DNA of 64,000 nt from Gyromitra esculenta (GCA_038503075.1 JBCAML010000003.1:124001-188000), one strand, 5' to 3'. Counted from the first letter of the stretch, positions 21,625 through 34,812 are shown. Made by a program: numbers and translations. Notes: generated by a model from the letters alone, not told the origin.

Positions 21625-23916
21625 TTAGACTTTCTCCTCGTCCTTGAATTCATTCTCCTTGAATGCATCGGGATGATGTGGCGTATCAGACAAGTCGAGC
21701 AGCACAGGTGGCTCTACGTCTTGCCGGAAGATGTACCTCTTGATGAAGTATGGAACCTGAGATGCTCCCCACCTAGCGTGTACGCGTGTTGGAACTTCGA
21801 AGACCCTATCAAGTTCCTCAAGCGTCCTTCCTTTCGTTTCTGGCAGGAAGAAAAGCACCAATAGGAATCCAATCATATTCCATCCTGCATAGTATCCGAA
21901 TGCACCTTGAGGTTTGAAAGCCCGAACAAGTGGTAACCAAGTCATTGACAAAATCCAGTTGAACCCCCAAGTGGTTGCTGTGGCGAGTGACATGCCGAGA
22001 TCTCGAATATATCTATATAATTATTAGATCGGGGGTACTTAGTGACAGTGTGAATATATAACTTACAGAGGGTATGCTTCCGCAGAGTAGGTAAAAGGCA
22101 CCGGACCTTCACCGGGAGAATATACTATTCCAAAAAGATACTGGGAGGCAAATGTTAGATTCAAAGCGCATATAAAAATTGTTGGGAGGGAAACGTACAA
22201 TTCCCAAAGCAACACATCCAATTCTCGCTTGTGTATTTTCAATCCAGAATGAGAATCCCGTGAATAGCAAGAAAAGAGCCATAAAAGGGAAAGTCGTGAG
22301 TAAGAGGTTACGGCGACCAAAGGTATCGATGGTATATACAGCCGGGATGGCGAACAAGAAATTAATGATGCCGAATCCCAAACTTGCAAGAAGAGCTGAA
22401 ATGTGGGAGAATCCGGAGTTCACAAAAATGACCGATGAATAATAGGCAATAACGTTAACTCCGCAAAACTGGTAGTAATAAATTCGTTAGCTTTATCACG
22501 CCACACTCCGAGAATTAAACTTACCTGTTGCATAAACATGACAATTTCGGATCCAACCATGGCTCTCCTGTTCCTACCTACGGTGAACATCTCTACGACT
22601 TTGCTCTTTTGAACGTGTTCCAGCTCCTTCTCAACTTCAAGTAGAGTATGCATATAAAATAAATCTCTAGCGGCCTGAACCTTGGTCCATCGCAGACGAG
22701 CAAGGGCATTGAAAGCCCTGTCGTGGCGTCCTTTCATCATTTCGTAACGGGGAGATTCGGGCTATTAGAAGTTAACTTGTGTATTATATTACCGAGAATA
22801 ATATAAAACTGGGGGCTTACGCATAAGTAAACTTGTAGGCAAACAAGGAGGGGAGGGACACAAGCAGATGCAAGCATGAGACGCCAATTGAGACCAGTAA
22901 TCTGCGTTATTAGGGGTGTAAGTTATAGAAAATACTTTTAGTGAATACGTGTATTTTTATGTACGAGATTACATACGTGAGGAGGATCCGGAACTTTGTA
23001 GAAAGCAACGTCGGCAATATATCCAACCATAATTCCAAATGCGGTCCACCTGTGTGAAAGAATATATATCAGTCTCTGGAAAGAAGACGAAAACGGATGG
23101 AGGCTTTATACATCTGCCACATCATGACCAAAGCGCCACGGATACCAGGAGGAGAGCACTCGGCAGCGTAAACCGGGACAGTAGAACTCTTAGGACCAAT
23201 GCCAAACCCTAAAAAGAACCGGGCAATAAACAAATGTTGCCACGAGTTCGTAAACCCTTGCCAAAGACATGTCAAAAACGAGATGAGGCAGGTAATGAAG
23301 ATTGTGTGCCGACGTCCAAAGGTCTTGTTGAGCGGGTGGGTTAACCAACAACCCATAGTGAAGCAGCAAAGGTAAGGCGCTGAGTTGACAAGACCAGCTA
23401 TCCATTCCCGATTTTCGATTCCAAATTGCGGAAGGAAGAAGAGATTTGCTCCGTTGATAACAGTTTCATCTTTAATTGATCCAGATCATGTCAGCCTTAG
23501 TTCCTTAAAGTAGGCCAATAATCACACAAATTAGTTGAGATAAACATACCCATTCCCTGTGTGGCCGCTGCAAGGGAGCACATGACAACTAGATGGTAAA
23601 GTTGCTTGGGATGGCTCCATTTGTGTGTAACTTCTCTTCTCAAGATATTTCGATCCTCGTCCGTCAAAAGTGGTAGGGTCTCAAATGCTGCTGGATTTTG
23701 AGCCAACAGAGCACCTTTGCTGAACTCCTCTTGCAAATCTGGCATGTCATGATTGCGAGCATAAGCCGCTCCCATCTCTATCAACTGATCATGAGAGTAG
23801 CCGGCCAGAGGATGCGCTAATCTGGAGTTGACTTTGTGGAGGGGAACAGTGTTGTCAAGAGCTTGATGTTCATTTTCGTGAACAGATATCGGCTTTTCGC
23901 TGTTGAAGCCCGACAT
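21625..23916 (-). CDS. MFS sugar transporter (sugar porter family)
   Basis: Eight exons on the minus strand: 23550-23916, 23112-23469, 22977-23049, 22821-22901, 22525-22761, 22199-22468, 22067-22140, 21625-22012; 615 residues and all phases agree. Sugar-porter signatures are present: FGRRHTIF between helices 2 and 3, PESPRYE before the central loop, DTFGRRNLL, and [12 protein letters not shown] near the C-terminus. The N-terminal leader has the ALLAQNP...[13 protein letters not shown] pattern shared by a large fungal subfamily, and helix 1 carries [12 protein letters not shown]. Family knowledge says a proton-coupled sugar or polyol importer in the plasma membrane; the substrate cannot be read from sequence. 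The central loop between helices 6 and 7 starts at [12 protein letters not shown]. No partner gene is adjacent. Confidence 0.93.
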
Positions 23917-26900
23917 ATTGAGGTCGATCGGAGAACAGGAACTGAGCTCTGTAAGGCAGGTATGTGGTTAAGGGAGAAAGTTCAAAGCTGCAGGAGATAG
24001 CGATGCAGCGAAAGGAGGAGATTATATACCTCCCCCTACATCGATTGGGACATCTATCTGGGCTTATTCGCTCCATAGTATGGAGTACACCCGTGTGCCG
24101 ATAGCAGCTAGATACGGTTTACAGGATGTAGTAAGCCTCGCAGCAGAAAGCCTGATGGCCTACAGCTGCAGTAAACACCATGTCCCCTTCCCCCCATGTG
24201 AACCCCGATTTCGTGTTGCCTCTCCTCATTCTTGACCATCTACTCTCCCCACATCTATCCTGGCTCTGGTAACCTTCATCGCTACATGGGCTTCCCCTTC
24301 CAGTGCGCCATCCTCTATTAGAAGCTACAACCGTCAAGAAATACGTCAACATGCACTAGGACGAATGACAGGCCGTTGGAAATATTGGTTCGGTCGGTGG
24401 TCGTTGCCTTCTTCGAATCCTGGTGTAACGATTTCCGAATGTGGCTGCTGTAATGATGTGAGTCTCGGGAATGATCTACACTGGAAACGCCTCCGGAAAC
24501 CCATGCATCATGCATGGTAACCCGCGCCATTTCCTGTTTTTTCTTTTTTTCCCCAATAAATGTCAGGACAAAAAGCCTGTTGGAGTTCGTAAAATTTTCC
24601 TAGGTCTTGGCAGGAGTATCTGGGCTTAACTCAGCAATGACGTATCTGATTCGATAAGTCTTGAACGTCTGAACATCACTTCGTATCAAGCGAGCCATTT
24701 CAATAAATTCTTGCGCTTACTCTCGCCAAGACGCTTTGAGCCCTTGTAACAAACCCTACGAAATAAAACCATTTATCCTGTACTGAACAAGTACTAAGGA
24801 TAAAAATTTACAAAGACCCTGGCTGTTTGAAGTTCTCGGTACAACCATTTTCGGATGGACTGCATCGGGGACTTGACCGATTCTACTATAGGCCGCTGCT
24901 AGGGCCAACAGCTGGCACGCGGTGGAGAAACCTCGCCCCCATAATTTCTCCGCACTGTGAATACTTTGCCGCACACACTACATGCCGATCAATTTGCGGG
25001 GTGCCACGAAAGTACTCACTTTGATAGCGATACATGCCTGTTGCTTTCATTGAGAGGTCTAATCGCGATCTTATAATTCTACCAAATTTGCTCATAGGTG
25101 ATTCACGTCTAATCTTTCTAGGAACTTTATGAGATCCAACACGCATTGGTCAAACTCCAATATTTCCACTTTTTTTTTTTGAATAATCTGACCCTGAAAA
25201 TCTAGCAACCAACTCCGATCCCTAGTTTGTTCGGCGATGGCTTTTAACCATGGCTACATACTGCCAGGTACTTCGAGTTGATGGTATTGACAATATACGC
25301 CTATCGATATGCGGTGACTGGGTGACTAAAAGTGACGCTTTGAGTAGGTGATTGTTTAGTTATGTCGAAAACATAGATCGTACGATATTAGGGATAATCT
25401 AGCAGTATCAGTCTCGTTGAATCGATAGTGTGCTGAAGAGGCATTTACACACTAAAAAAAGGCACCATCAAAGTCCGTATTATACTCCAACCGAATTAGC
25501 CGTTGCTTTGGCCTCTAGGGCTTAATGGATCATGAATCGTCTTATATTCTGGTATCGCGGAAGAATTTAAATAGCTGTGACCTTATTGTGAGCCGATTTT
25601 ATAGAAAATCTAGGCCGAATAAGCTTAAGGGTATGGATTAAGATAAGCCTTATTTTCTCCACAGATTGCTTGTCGTTGCAAGGGGTGTTATTTAAACTGT
25701 GGGGGTATTACATTTACTAGAAATGGAAACAACTCTTCACTAGGACTGTTGTATTTATCCGGGTACACCTCTTTTGTGTATCTTCCGCCACCGCACACTT
25801 GTCCGTCGTTTCCTTTACTTTGGCGGCCCCAAGACCAGGATAGCAGTGATATCAAGGGGTATAATTCTCGCCTCCAAAGTTTACAGGCTCGGATCGGTAC
25901 CTGGTGGTGTACATTATTTTGGTTGCACAAAAGAGTACCTTTTACCTTACAGGTTTTAGATTTCTTCATAGCATCTGTCATTCATGTGCAATAGAGTCGT
26001 CGGGCTAACGGCTATTCTCCCAGAATTGTATGGGGAACTGGGCCTTTTTAAAAATAGAAAACCTGTGGGCGGCGCGTTGACTTAAGGACTCTAGTGACTG
26101 AAACAAAGGTATTCGATATGTGAAATGGCGTGCACCATATGGTGCACTAAGACAAAATCCAAAGGCTAATTTTCAACAAATACAGGTCTGTGAAATTTAA
26201 TGGGTGGTTTGTCGTCATTGGGTCAATTAGGTCATAGATCCCGCTTCAAACTGGCAAAATAGTTTAATACGTTTTTATATTTCATCACTGGAGTGGGTCC
26301 TTTTGACCAAAGTCAATTCCAACTACATATAAGGTTTAACCTATTTTGACGCGGCCCATAGCTAAGGAAGCGATTTATATATCTCATTTCGGATAGCAAG
26401 TTGATCTAGTGAAAATTTATTTATCCCTTAGAAGCTGGAGTAACGCAGGTTCCTGGTTCAGAGTTTGCAGAGTTTAGTGTATGTAACTACGAGAATGTTA
26501 TGTACCTGGCCAATGTACTTGAATGGACCCATGTCAGGGAATGGGGTACACATGTATCGGCTCAGTCCCGGAAAATAATAAAGTTCGAGAAGCACTTGAA
26601 GATGGCAAGCTCACGACGAAGTTCAACTAAGATGCTTTGGTACACTATATCCTTCGTGGTTCACAGTTTCAAGGCATCAATATTCGGCTTACCACTGCAC
26701 ATATTCGCACCCATACATCGACGTTCGTCTGAAAGGAGGTACCAAAATTGTGGATTTATTCACTAAAAGTATCACAATATCCTGAGATGAAGATAGATGT
26801 GCTAGTCCGTTTTTAACTCTACCAGGTCGTGACCCGCAAGGTTCCGATGGAGGCAAATAATGAGAGGACTGGTTTCCTTCTCGGTACAAAACCTGTGACG

Positions 26901-28407
26901 CCTTGTCAAAGCAAAACGCCTTATAAAGACAAGGAAAAACAAGAATTGAAAGAAGAGCAAGGAGTTGATCTCTGCGCATAGACTAGAATACCCTCCCACT
27001 GATCCACTTTCTTCCTCTGAAGAGGAGAGGCGGGGTCGGATATCTCAAAGATGCGCATATAATTATCGTTATATGAAAGGGACAAAAAAATGGTAGCTGA
27101 GGAGAATGAAAGAGATGGGTAAACGGTTTTGATTATATGGACACCGATACTGAATAAGTAAAAGAAACAAAGATTCATTATAGGCCAGAGGCCCACAAAC
27201 GAAAGTATTCGAACCCAAGAAGTAGCGGCCGCAGTGCAGTATTCATTCGAATAACTCGAGCATATGAAAATTTATTCGGTGTATTCCTATGCAGATGGGG
27301 CTGTGGATGTTGGGGGGGATGGTTCAGAGTAGAAGAAAATGGATTGAAGTCGTCAACGAGAAAGAAAATTATCATGGCTTGGCACTAGGGTTTCAGACCT
27401 AGGCTAACAAGAAGGAGAAGACATGCGCTGCGAAATAGATAGTTCTATACTAATCTCTAAAAAGATTCTGTTGATGAGCCTCCTAGAAGGAGAATGGCCC
27501 CAATGCTTTTTATTACATGTACTCTATCCTCATCGCATCGGATTTTACGAGGGCTTAATTCTTAAGATTTAGAGACTACCATTCGTGGAAGAAGATGAGG
27601 TGTTGACATGTATGTACAGTCGCACCTCGCTATACCGGAACTCAGGATGCCAAATCCCTTGCTTTCCCGTACAAAATGCCCTGACAAACCGTTTTTTCTA
27701 CCGCAAAATGAATTTGCTGTCCCGGATTCTTTAGTAAAGTTTGCTATCCCGTACGGGATCCACTGGATTCCGGGCGTCCGGCATAACGAGGTGCGACTAT
27801 ACTACGGGTGTAGGGAAAGTCTGTTGACAGGTGGCGGTGCAAGTGAGAGCCGGCAATTTTCGTTCCCACTCCCCAACTCCCAGAGAGGTCTGATAAAAAT
27901 GGTAAATAATGAAGAGTGTTATATATTAAACATCTAACTAAGTTGGTTGGTAAAATTGTGAATTTACATGAGCTCGGGTTCCTGGGAGAAAGAGCTGCAC
28001 CACCACCTTTCCCCCTACATTCGTCGTACAGCGATTGGAAGTGTGCCTGAATTCTTCATCACGTGACCTTTAGCCGCATTTTGACTAGTTCCCAGACCTC
28101 AGTCTTGTCTACGTAAGGTGGGTCTATTATCCTTATGAATGTTGGTTGCCTGAAGTGCAGCTTCTGAGAGTATGGGTTGCCTGAAGTAACTCGCTGTCTA
28201 ACGAGAGTCATATGGTATCTATCGAAACTCTTTAACGTTTAGTGGTCCTGTAACTTGTGCTACCCCGCATCAAGCCATATCTAGTTAGGATATAAAATGA
28301 ACTCGTCCGCACGTTTCTGTTGCTATCGATCAGGTCGTTTCTCCATTATTGTCAAATATCAAATATCAAATTCGTTCCTATTGCTCCCAGCAGGTGATAA
28401 GCTTCAG
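23917..28407. other. 4.5-kb region without a supportable gene
   Basis: Lies between the divergent MFS transporter and DCL2 genes. Short frames on both strands, none convincing. The frame at 25688-25981 (minus, 97 codons) has a CGGGRY...YPDKYN stretch but no signal peptide or full domain. A 183-bp element lies at 27617-27799. The last 0.5 kb is presumably the DCL2 promoter. Confidence 0.5.
27617..27799. mobile_element. 183-bp MITE-like element, family A, copy 2
   Basis: Same length and same ends as the copy at 10148, starting CAGTCGCACCTCG and ending CGAGGTGCGACTA (last base changed from G to A). By eye about 20 of 183 positions differ, several in the AT-rich middle. TA flanks both ends (27615-27616, 27800-27801). 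It lies 608 bp upstream of the preferred DCL2 start codon, in the same orientation as copy 1. Confidence 0.88.
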
Positions 28408-31400
28408 ATGGCAAGAGGGAAAAAAAAGCTTGCTGCCATCGCACATGGAGTCCACAGCCCCGCCAGATCAACGAATGATGACTTCATCCCGGAACGGACG
28501 AGAGGTTATCAGATGGAGATGTTTCAGGAGAGTTTGAAGAGAAACATTATTGTTGCGGTATGAGAAGTCTTCCAACGTTTTTCTTATTGGATTCGAGTCT
28601 GATAAAAACCTCGAACAGATGGACACAGGGTCTGGGAAAACACACATGTAACTTCAACTCACCGCTTGTGCTTACGATAGATTTGTGTCTCGAAATTTAG
28701 CCAGGATCGGAGGGCTGATAGTATCTATGAGTGGTTTTAGTGCTGTACTTCGGATTCGAGCCGAGTTGGATAAAGGAAACGGCAAGGTGATTACATAATT
28801 CCCCTAAGTTCACACCCCTTTATTAATATAAATAGCTGTGTTGGTTCCTAGTCCCAAACGTTGCATTGGGAAGTCAGCAGTATGATGTTTTAAAGAGCTC
28901 GCTGCCACCGATAAAAATGGAGTTCTTGAGCGGAATCGATAAGGTTGACAAATGGAGCGACCAAGAAATTTGGGACGGTGTTTTGGGGCTAACAAAGGAG
29001 GACAGTGCGGTGATAATTAGTACTCATCAGGTCAGAATTTCATGAGTGTAGTATAATAATGGGAGCTAGGACTGGTATATACTAATACTGGAAAAATAGG
29101 TTTTGCTAGATGCATTAACCCACGGCTTTGTAAAAATCGAAAAGATTGGACTTTTGATTTTTGATGAAGGTCTGTTCTACCAAAAAAAATCGTTCCATTT
29201 TCTGAACCAGTGCGTGGATTTTACTGATATCTTCTACCATATAGCGCATCATTGCGTTAACTACCACCCAGCAAATCGAATTATGCAAGATTTCTACCAT
29301 CCTCGATTGGACGCGGGATTACAAATTCCTGCCATTCTAGGGCTCACTGCAAGTCCCGTGGTAAAGTCAAAGCCGGATCAACTCAGGTAAGTTCTCGCGA
29401 CTTTTGTGCATGTGTTTCTTTCATTCAATAACATTGTCTTCATAGAACGATTGAGGCCAATCTCAACGCGATTGCTCGAACACCTGTTCTACACCGCACA
29501 GAACTGCTGAAGCATGTTTATCCACCAAAATTAAAAAGAGTGATCTACGGTTCACCGGAAATCCATGAATCCATCGAGGTTATCGACTATTCGGAAGTGG
29601 TTAATTCTGGCGCCGGAAAGGCTGGTAGTGATCCTGAAACGGCTTCCGAAGACAGCTCGGAGAGTCCCTACATGTCTGGAGAATATGGCGACGACGAGAT
29701 GGCTCAAAACCCATTTCCCATCGCTTCAGATCAATTTGAAAGCATAGACCCCAGAACTGGCGAACCTTATATTGCAGAAGAATATGAAATTATCGATCCA
29801 ATCACAGGAGAGGCTGTCCGATCTGGAAGCCGCTCTAATTATACTGGCACCCATAGTATTCTTACCTCCGACGATTATGAAGTCATTGATCCCATAACTG
29901 GAGAGTCTTTCACAGCTCCGCTAGAGTACGAGACGATTCCAGTAACGAATGACCACACCCCGAAACCTGCTTCGCGGAAACCAAAATATTGCCAAGAGCG
30001 CTGTTCAGCATACGAATCTCTTCGACTGGCCTATTTGGAAATGAACGTCATGGAAGATCCATACATTTTGTCACTTCGTCAATCTCACAATCCTGATCTT
30101 CGCAAGATTGAAAAGTTGATACTTGCCCGGAATACCTACTCTCAAAACCAGGTGAAGGGACTTTTTTCCAAAGCAACTCACATACGCAAGGAGTATGGTT
30201 TGTGGGCTACCGAGTGGTACATTAAAGAAGCCCTGAGAAGGTCATTCAGAGGCGCGGACGACAGTTACGGGGAGGGTGCACTAATGGAATGGAATGGAGA
30301 AGAGAAGAAGTATTTAAAGGATATTCTCAGGAAAGTAGTTTTACCAACGAACATAGGTGCCATTGAGGGAAGACTCACGGATAAGGTGGAAAAACTGATC
30401 GAGGTGCTTCTGGAAGAATATAACGGTGAGGGGGAAGGAGAAGGGTTTGCAGGGTTGGTGTTTGTGGAGCAGCGGGTTGAGGTAACTATCCTACAGCAAA
30501 TACTCAAGAAAGACAAAAGAACGAAGGATATTTTTCGAAGCGGGACAATAGTTGGCGCAGGTCAAGGTTCGGCCGGGATAGGGAAGGGGATCTATGAACT
30601 CGTCACCCCCAAAAACCAAATTGGGGTGATCGACGAGTTCAGGTTGGGAAAAATCAACATATTAATATCAACGAGCGTAGTAGAAGAAGGTCTTGATATT
30701 CCAGCATGTCATCTCGTGGTCTGCTTCTCACTTCCACAAAACCTCAAAAGTTTTATCCAACGCCGGGGACGTGCCAGGAGGGCGAAGAGTACTTATGTTT
30801 TGATGTTTGAAGAAGGAGACAGGGAAGGGAGCGTAGAAAATTTTGAGAAGCGGGAAAAGCAAATGGTTGAAGAGTATCTAGACGAAGGTAGAGAGTTACC
30901 CTCAAATACAAAGGCTAAGAAAGAGGAGGAGAATGAAGATGAAGGGATTTTAGGGGGTGGAAGGAAAAGGAGGTTTCTAATTGAAAGCACGGGGTAAGTA
31001 CTCGACCTCTTCTATGTCTGAGGGGAACCTAATGCGCTAATATAATCTTTAGTGCCTGTTTGACTCTTGATTCGGCAGTCTCGCATCTGCACCATTTTTG
31101 CGATTGCCTACCACAGGGCCAATATATGAACCTCAATCCTATTTTTACTTGCGAAGCTGTTGTTTTGGATGACCTGAGCCAAGGGAAGAAACTATCTACC
31201 CAGGCAGAGATACTCTATAGGGCTGAGATCCTGTTACCGAACTGTATACCCCCAGAAGCTCGTCGAATAGTAAGCAAGGACGCGTGGCCTACCGAAAAAT
31301 GGGCAAAGCGCGATGCCGCCTTCGAAACATACATTGCGCTATACCATCTCAAACTTGTAGACGACCATTTGATGCCGCTGCTACGGACGGACGTGGATGA

Positions 31401-33588
31401 GGAAGTCATGAGAGATGTCGAAAAGAGACCCTCAAAGGTTCCAGTAGACGGCACCATAAATCCTTGGGCAGAAATGCAATGGGGCAGAGACACTATCGTT
31501 TATTCAACACCCATCAGGCTACGCATGCCAAGCGCGGAAAGAGAGGTAGAAATTAATATGCTGACATCCGTTGAGTGTCCTCCTGTGGATCCCATTGCGA
31601 TTTACTGGACAAATAAAGATATTGGGGAAGTTACGGTTGGAGAGTCAAAGCGCTTGGGGGTTAATAGAGAAATCGTGGAATGGGGGAAACAAACGACATA
31701 TGCACTACTTTCCTCCTTGTTCGGGAGTAGAATGAAGGAAGGGATAAAAGAATTCCCTTATCTCTTCGTTCCAGTCGAGAAAGGTGATTGGGATTCTTCC
31801 AACGATAAAGCTCCACTCAACGCATTGGAAGCTTACAAAGAACTCGGGCCAATTTGTGATATTCTCGTCAATGATGAGACTCAAAACAATATGTCCTACG
31901 TCGTTCGTCAGTGGAGGACCGATATATCGCCCCTCGACGACGACACTGGCATCGCTGACAGGTATGGGAAAAAAGCAATAACTCCAAATCAGCCGATCAT
32001 CGAAGCGATAAAAATAACCAAACGCCGCGATTTCCTCCACCCGGAAGCCAACCAAGCCGCCTCTGAAACCACTATCTTTCTATTGCCTCAGTTCTGTAGC
32101 TTCGGAAAGATACCCTGGCGCTTCTCTCAGTTGGCATTGTTTTTACCTGGCATCATCCGCCGTGTTGAAATATCTCTCATTGCTTCGGATCTTCAGCGAA
32201 CATTGCTAGCCCCAGTCGATATTCAGTCAACATCACTTGTGGCTATTTCTTTATGTGCATCAGCAGCGCGAGAGCAGACGGATTATCAGCGATTCGAATT
32301 CCTTGGTGATTCTGTAATGAAATTCCTCACCAGCGTGAATCTCGTTGATGAGCATCCGCTATGGCACGAAGGTTACCTTGCTTTGAAGAAGGATCGACTA
32401 GTCTCAAACGCGCGTTTAGCCAAAGCAGCACAAGACAAGAAGCTAGCCAGATGGATAATTACCCAGATATTCACCGGGGTCAAATGGATTCCCCATTATA
32501 TCCAGGATGTCGCGGAACAAGAAGAGGAAGTGGCTGAAGGAAAGGACCTGTCAACGAAGATTCTTGCTGATGTCGTCGAGTCTCTCATCGGTGCAGCTTA
32601 CCTCGAAGGGGGATATGAAAAAGCCCTCAAGTGCATTAACTTATTCGTCCCAGAGAATAACTTGAAGCCACTAAATACGAGGATCGAGTCAATGTTTCTA
32701 CGGGCTGGTAATCCTTCATCTATCCCCTCTGCAAATCTCCGAGACTTGGAAACTTTGATTGGGTACGAATTCAAACACAAAGCACTTCTCGTAGAAGCGA
32801 TCACCCACCCTTCCTACACATCCGACATGAATACGGTATCATATCAGCGACTGGAATTTCTTGGAGATGCGTTATTAGATATGCTTGTTGTTCCCGAGTT
32901 ATTCTATCACCCAAAGATACTTTCACACATCGATATGCATCTCTTCAAAGCCTCGGTCGTTAATGCTCACTTCCTAGCGTTTCTATCTCTAGGATTCTCG
33001 ACTACTCTAGAGGACGTAGAAGCAAGGTTAAAAGAAGGGAAGAAGAATCAGTTTGAGCTTGGGATGAAAAAGAGAAAGGTGGAGCTTTGGAAATTCATGA
33101 GGCACCAAAATGCGGAAATGACGGTCGCCCAAAAACTATGTTGGCAGCGGTATGATGGTGGCGGTTTCAGGGATGTAATACAGACTTCTCTTGATACAAG
33201 TCTCGATTATCCATGGACATCACTCTATGGACTTGAGGCGGACAAATTCTTTTCTGATATCGTTGAGGCACTTCTAGGGGCGATTTTTGTGGATTCGGGA
33301 GGAGATTTTGCACCAGTTACGGGTTTTGCGGAGAGGCTAGGTATACTGAAGACGATGAGGAGAGTTGTAGAAGATGGAGTAGACGTTACGCACCCAGTCA
33401 AGAAGTTGGGTGAGTTGGTGGCAGCGAACGGACAAGCAACGGTGGAATATATTCAAAGTGCTGCAAAGGGCAAACATGTCTGCACTGTCCTTGTCAATGG
33501 AGATTTCGTCGCAAAAGTTGAGGATGGTAGCAGCTGGCCTGAAGCAAGAGTCAGGGCTGCAGAGATTGCTTACGATACCTTACGGTAA
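28408..33588 (+). CDS. DCL2: Dicer-like protein 2 (endoribonuclease)
   Basis: Eight exons: 28408-28557, 28619-28647, 28741-28786, 28836-29030, 29100-29169, 29245-29386, 29446-30993, 31053-33588; 1571 residues, all phases consistent. Helicase: MDTGSGKT (51-58), DEAH (162-165), LGLTASP, and a helicase C part ending IQRRGRARR near 648. The Dicer dimerisation region follows (LDSAVSHLHHFC). No canonical PAZ is visible. RNase III domain a holds FEFLGDSVMKF (near 1137) and DVVESLIGAAYLEGG; domain b holds LEFLGDALLDM (near 1324) and DIVEALLGAIFVDSGG, so the acidic catalytic residues are present in both. A dsRBD-like tail closes the protein. It would cut long dsRNA into small RNAs for antiviral and transposon silencing. 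An acidic insert lies at about 243-376. An in-frame ATG at 28297 is an alternative start. Confidence 0.95.
29735..29938 (+). repeat. In-frame degenerate repeats in the DCL2 helicase insert
   Basis: Within exon 7 of DCL2 three units of the form [FY]E-x-IDP-x-TGE occur (FESIDPRTGE, YEIIDPITGE, YEVIDPITGE), followed by a partial YETI. They lie in an acidic linker between the two helicase lobes, where relatives I recall have a much shorter linker. Confidence 0.85.
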
Positions 33589-34812
33589 GGCCACTGATGA
33601 AATCGGACATTTGAAGGGTAAATTTAATGTTTTTTCAGACAAGAAAATCCAGATATGCGTCGTAAATCAAAGCCACCGACATCATCACCACCATCGTCGT
33701 CGTCGCCATCACGACCAGCATCACCGTGATCATAGGTTGCCACTCAAATTTGCATGATATTGTGACTAATAGAACAGAAAGACCTTTCTTTGTTTTATTT
33801 ATTTATTAATTAATTAGCATATACGGCTAGAAATACATCGGGTAATAGAACTAGGAGGAGGTCCGAGGTTGCGAACTCTTCTTTTGTTAGCAATGAATTT
33901 GATAGCTGTGGGGTAGCGCTTCCCTTGTACGGTAGATCTATAGACCACACTAAACTCCCCAGAAAGTAACCTACTCGTGCTCGATTATAATATGTACCTG
34001 AAAATGCCTTTTGGTGACAACGTTCTTTAATTTGTCTCGCAGTAAAGCTTCACAATTCGGTTGACTAAATCCATATCCTTATTTTCATGCACTTACGGTA
34101 TAGAGCACAGGTAAAAATGATAAACAATTCAAAATATTCGTAAATATAGGTTTAGATCATTAGTCAACTCCATAACCAAAGCAGAACAAGGGAGAAGGGA
34201 CGCACCTAGCAACCAGCTTTCTATATCAATCCACAGACCCCTATAATCACCCATAGCTAAAAGAAAGATGGCAGATACTCAAAGTTGCATTGATGGAGCC
34301 TAGCCATGTTTTACAGGTTCTAATAACTAAGGATATGCCATTCACAATATAAGCGTCACGAGAATTCACTCATAGTCTTTAGAAAACACTCATCACCAGT
34401 GGATTTCATATTATGAACAGTGCTGTACGTATACTACATGTATCTCAGTACCAGGTATCCTGAGAGCCCGGCAGAACTCTCTATTAGATTTCCGTATGTA
34501 CATAATCCACAAACATAGACCTATGTGCTCCGGAATCGAGCTAATCAATTCTCTACTTTCAAGCCCCACGTTTGTGTACCAATCTGATGGATGTACCGTT
34601 TGGGTCAACCCCCGAACGGGAGGATTTTTTATATCTCTTAATGCATATGCCATTAAGTAGAGAACAGTCTTAAACACTAGATAGATATATAGTGAGTATA
34701 CTGCTGGTGCTTAGTAATCTAGCCTCATGCTTAGTCCCATACCAACAACTAAGATAAATAGAGCTAGGGATAGTAGCAAGCCCTCGTAACATAATAGGAG
34801 ATTCTAGCACAA
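33589..34812. other. 3' flank of DCL2 and intergenic region
   Basis: A CAT/CGT-rich low-complexity patch (about 33670-33728) follows the DCL2 stop. A 143-bp element lies at 33971-34113. The rest is AT-rich with no gene. Confidence 0.55.
33971..34113. mobile_element. About 143-bp MITE-like element, family B, copy 1
   Basis: Shares with the copy at 59207-59345 the start CTACTYRTGCTC, the block GTACCTGAAAATGCCTTTTGG, a middle with TTCTTTAATTTGTCTCGCAG, and the end TAGAGCACA. Its own inverted ends are worn compared with the other copy. No coding capacity. It lies 382 bp past the DCL2 stop codon. Confidence 0.75.

Noticed and set aside
25688..25981. 97-codon frame with a CGGGRY...YPDKYN stretch recalling T1/N1-type fungal ribonucleases
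   Set aside because: Only a short pattern matches; no signal peptide, the catalytic region after YN is missing and spacing is wrong. A profile search would be needed to revive it.
27608..27937. 109-codon plus-strand frame
   Set aside because: Its bases are mostly the family A inverted-repeat element, so the frame is a by-product.
28297..28407. Upstream in-frame ATG for DCL2
   Set aside because: The added 37 residues are not like known DCL2 starts; the Met at 28408 opens a basic segment just before the helicase. Kept as an alternative.
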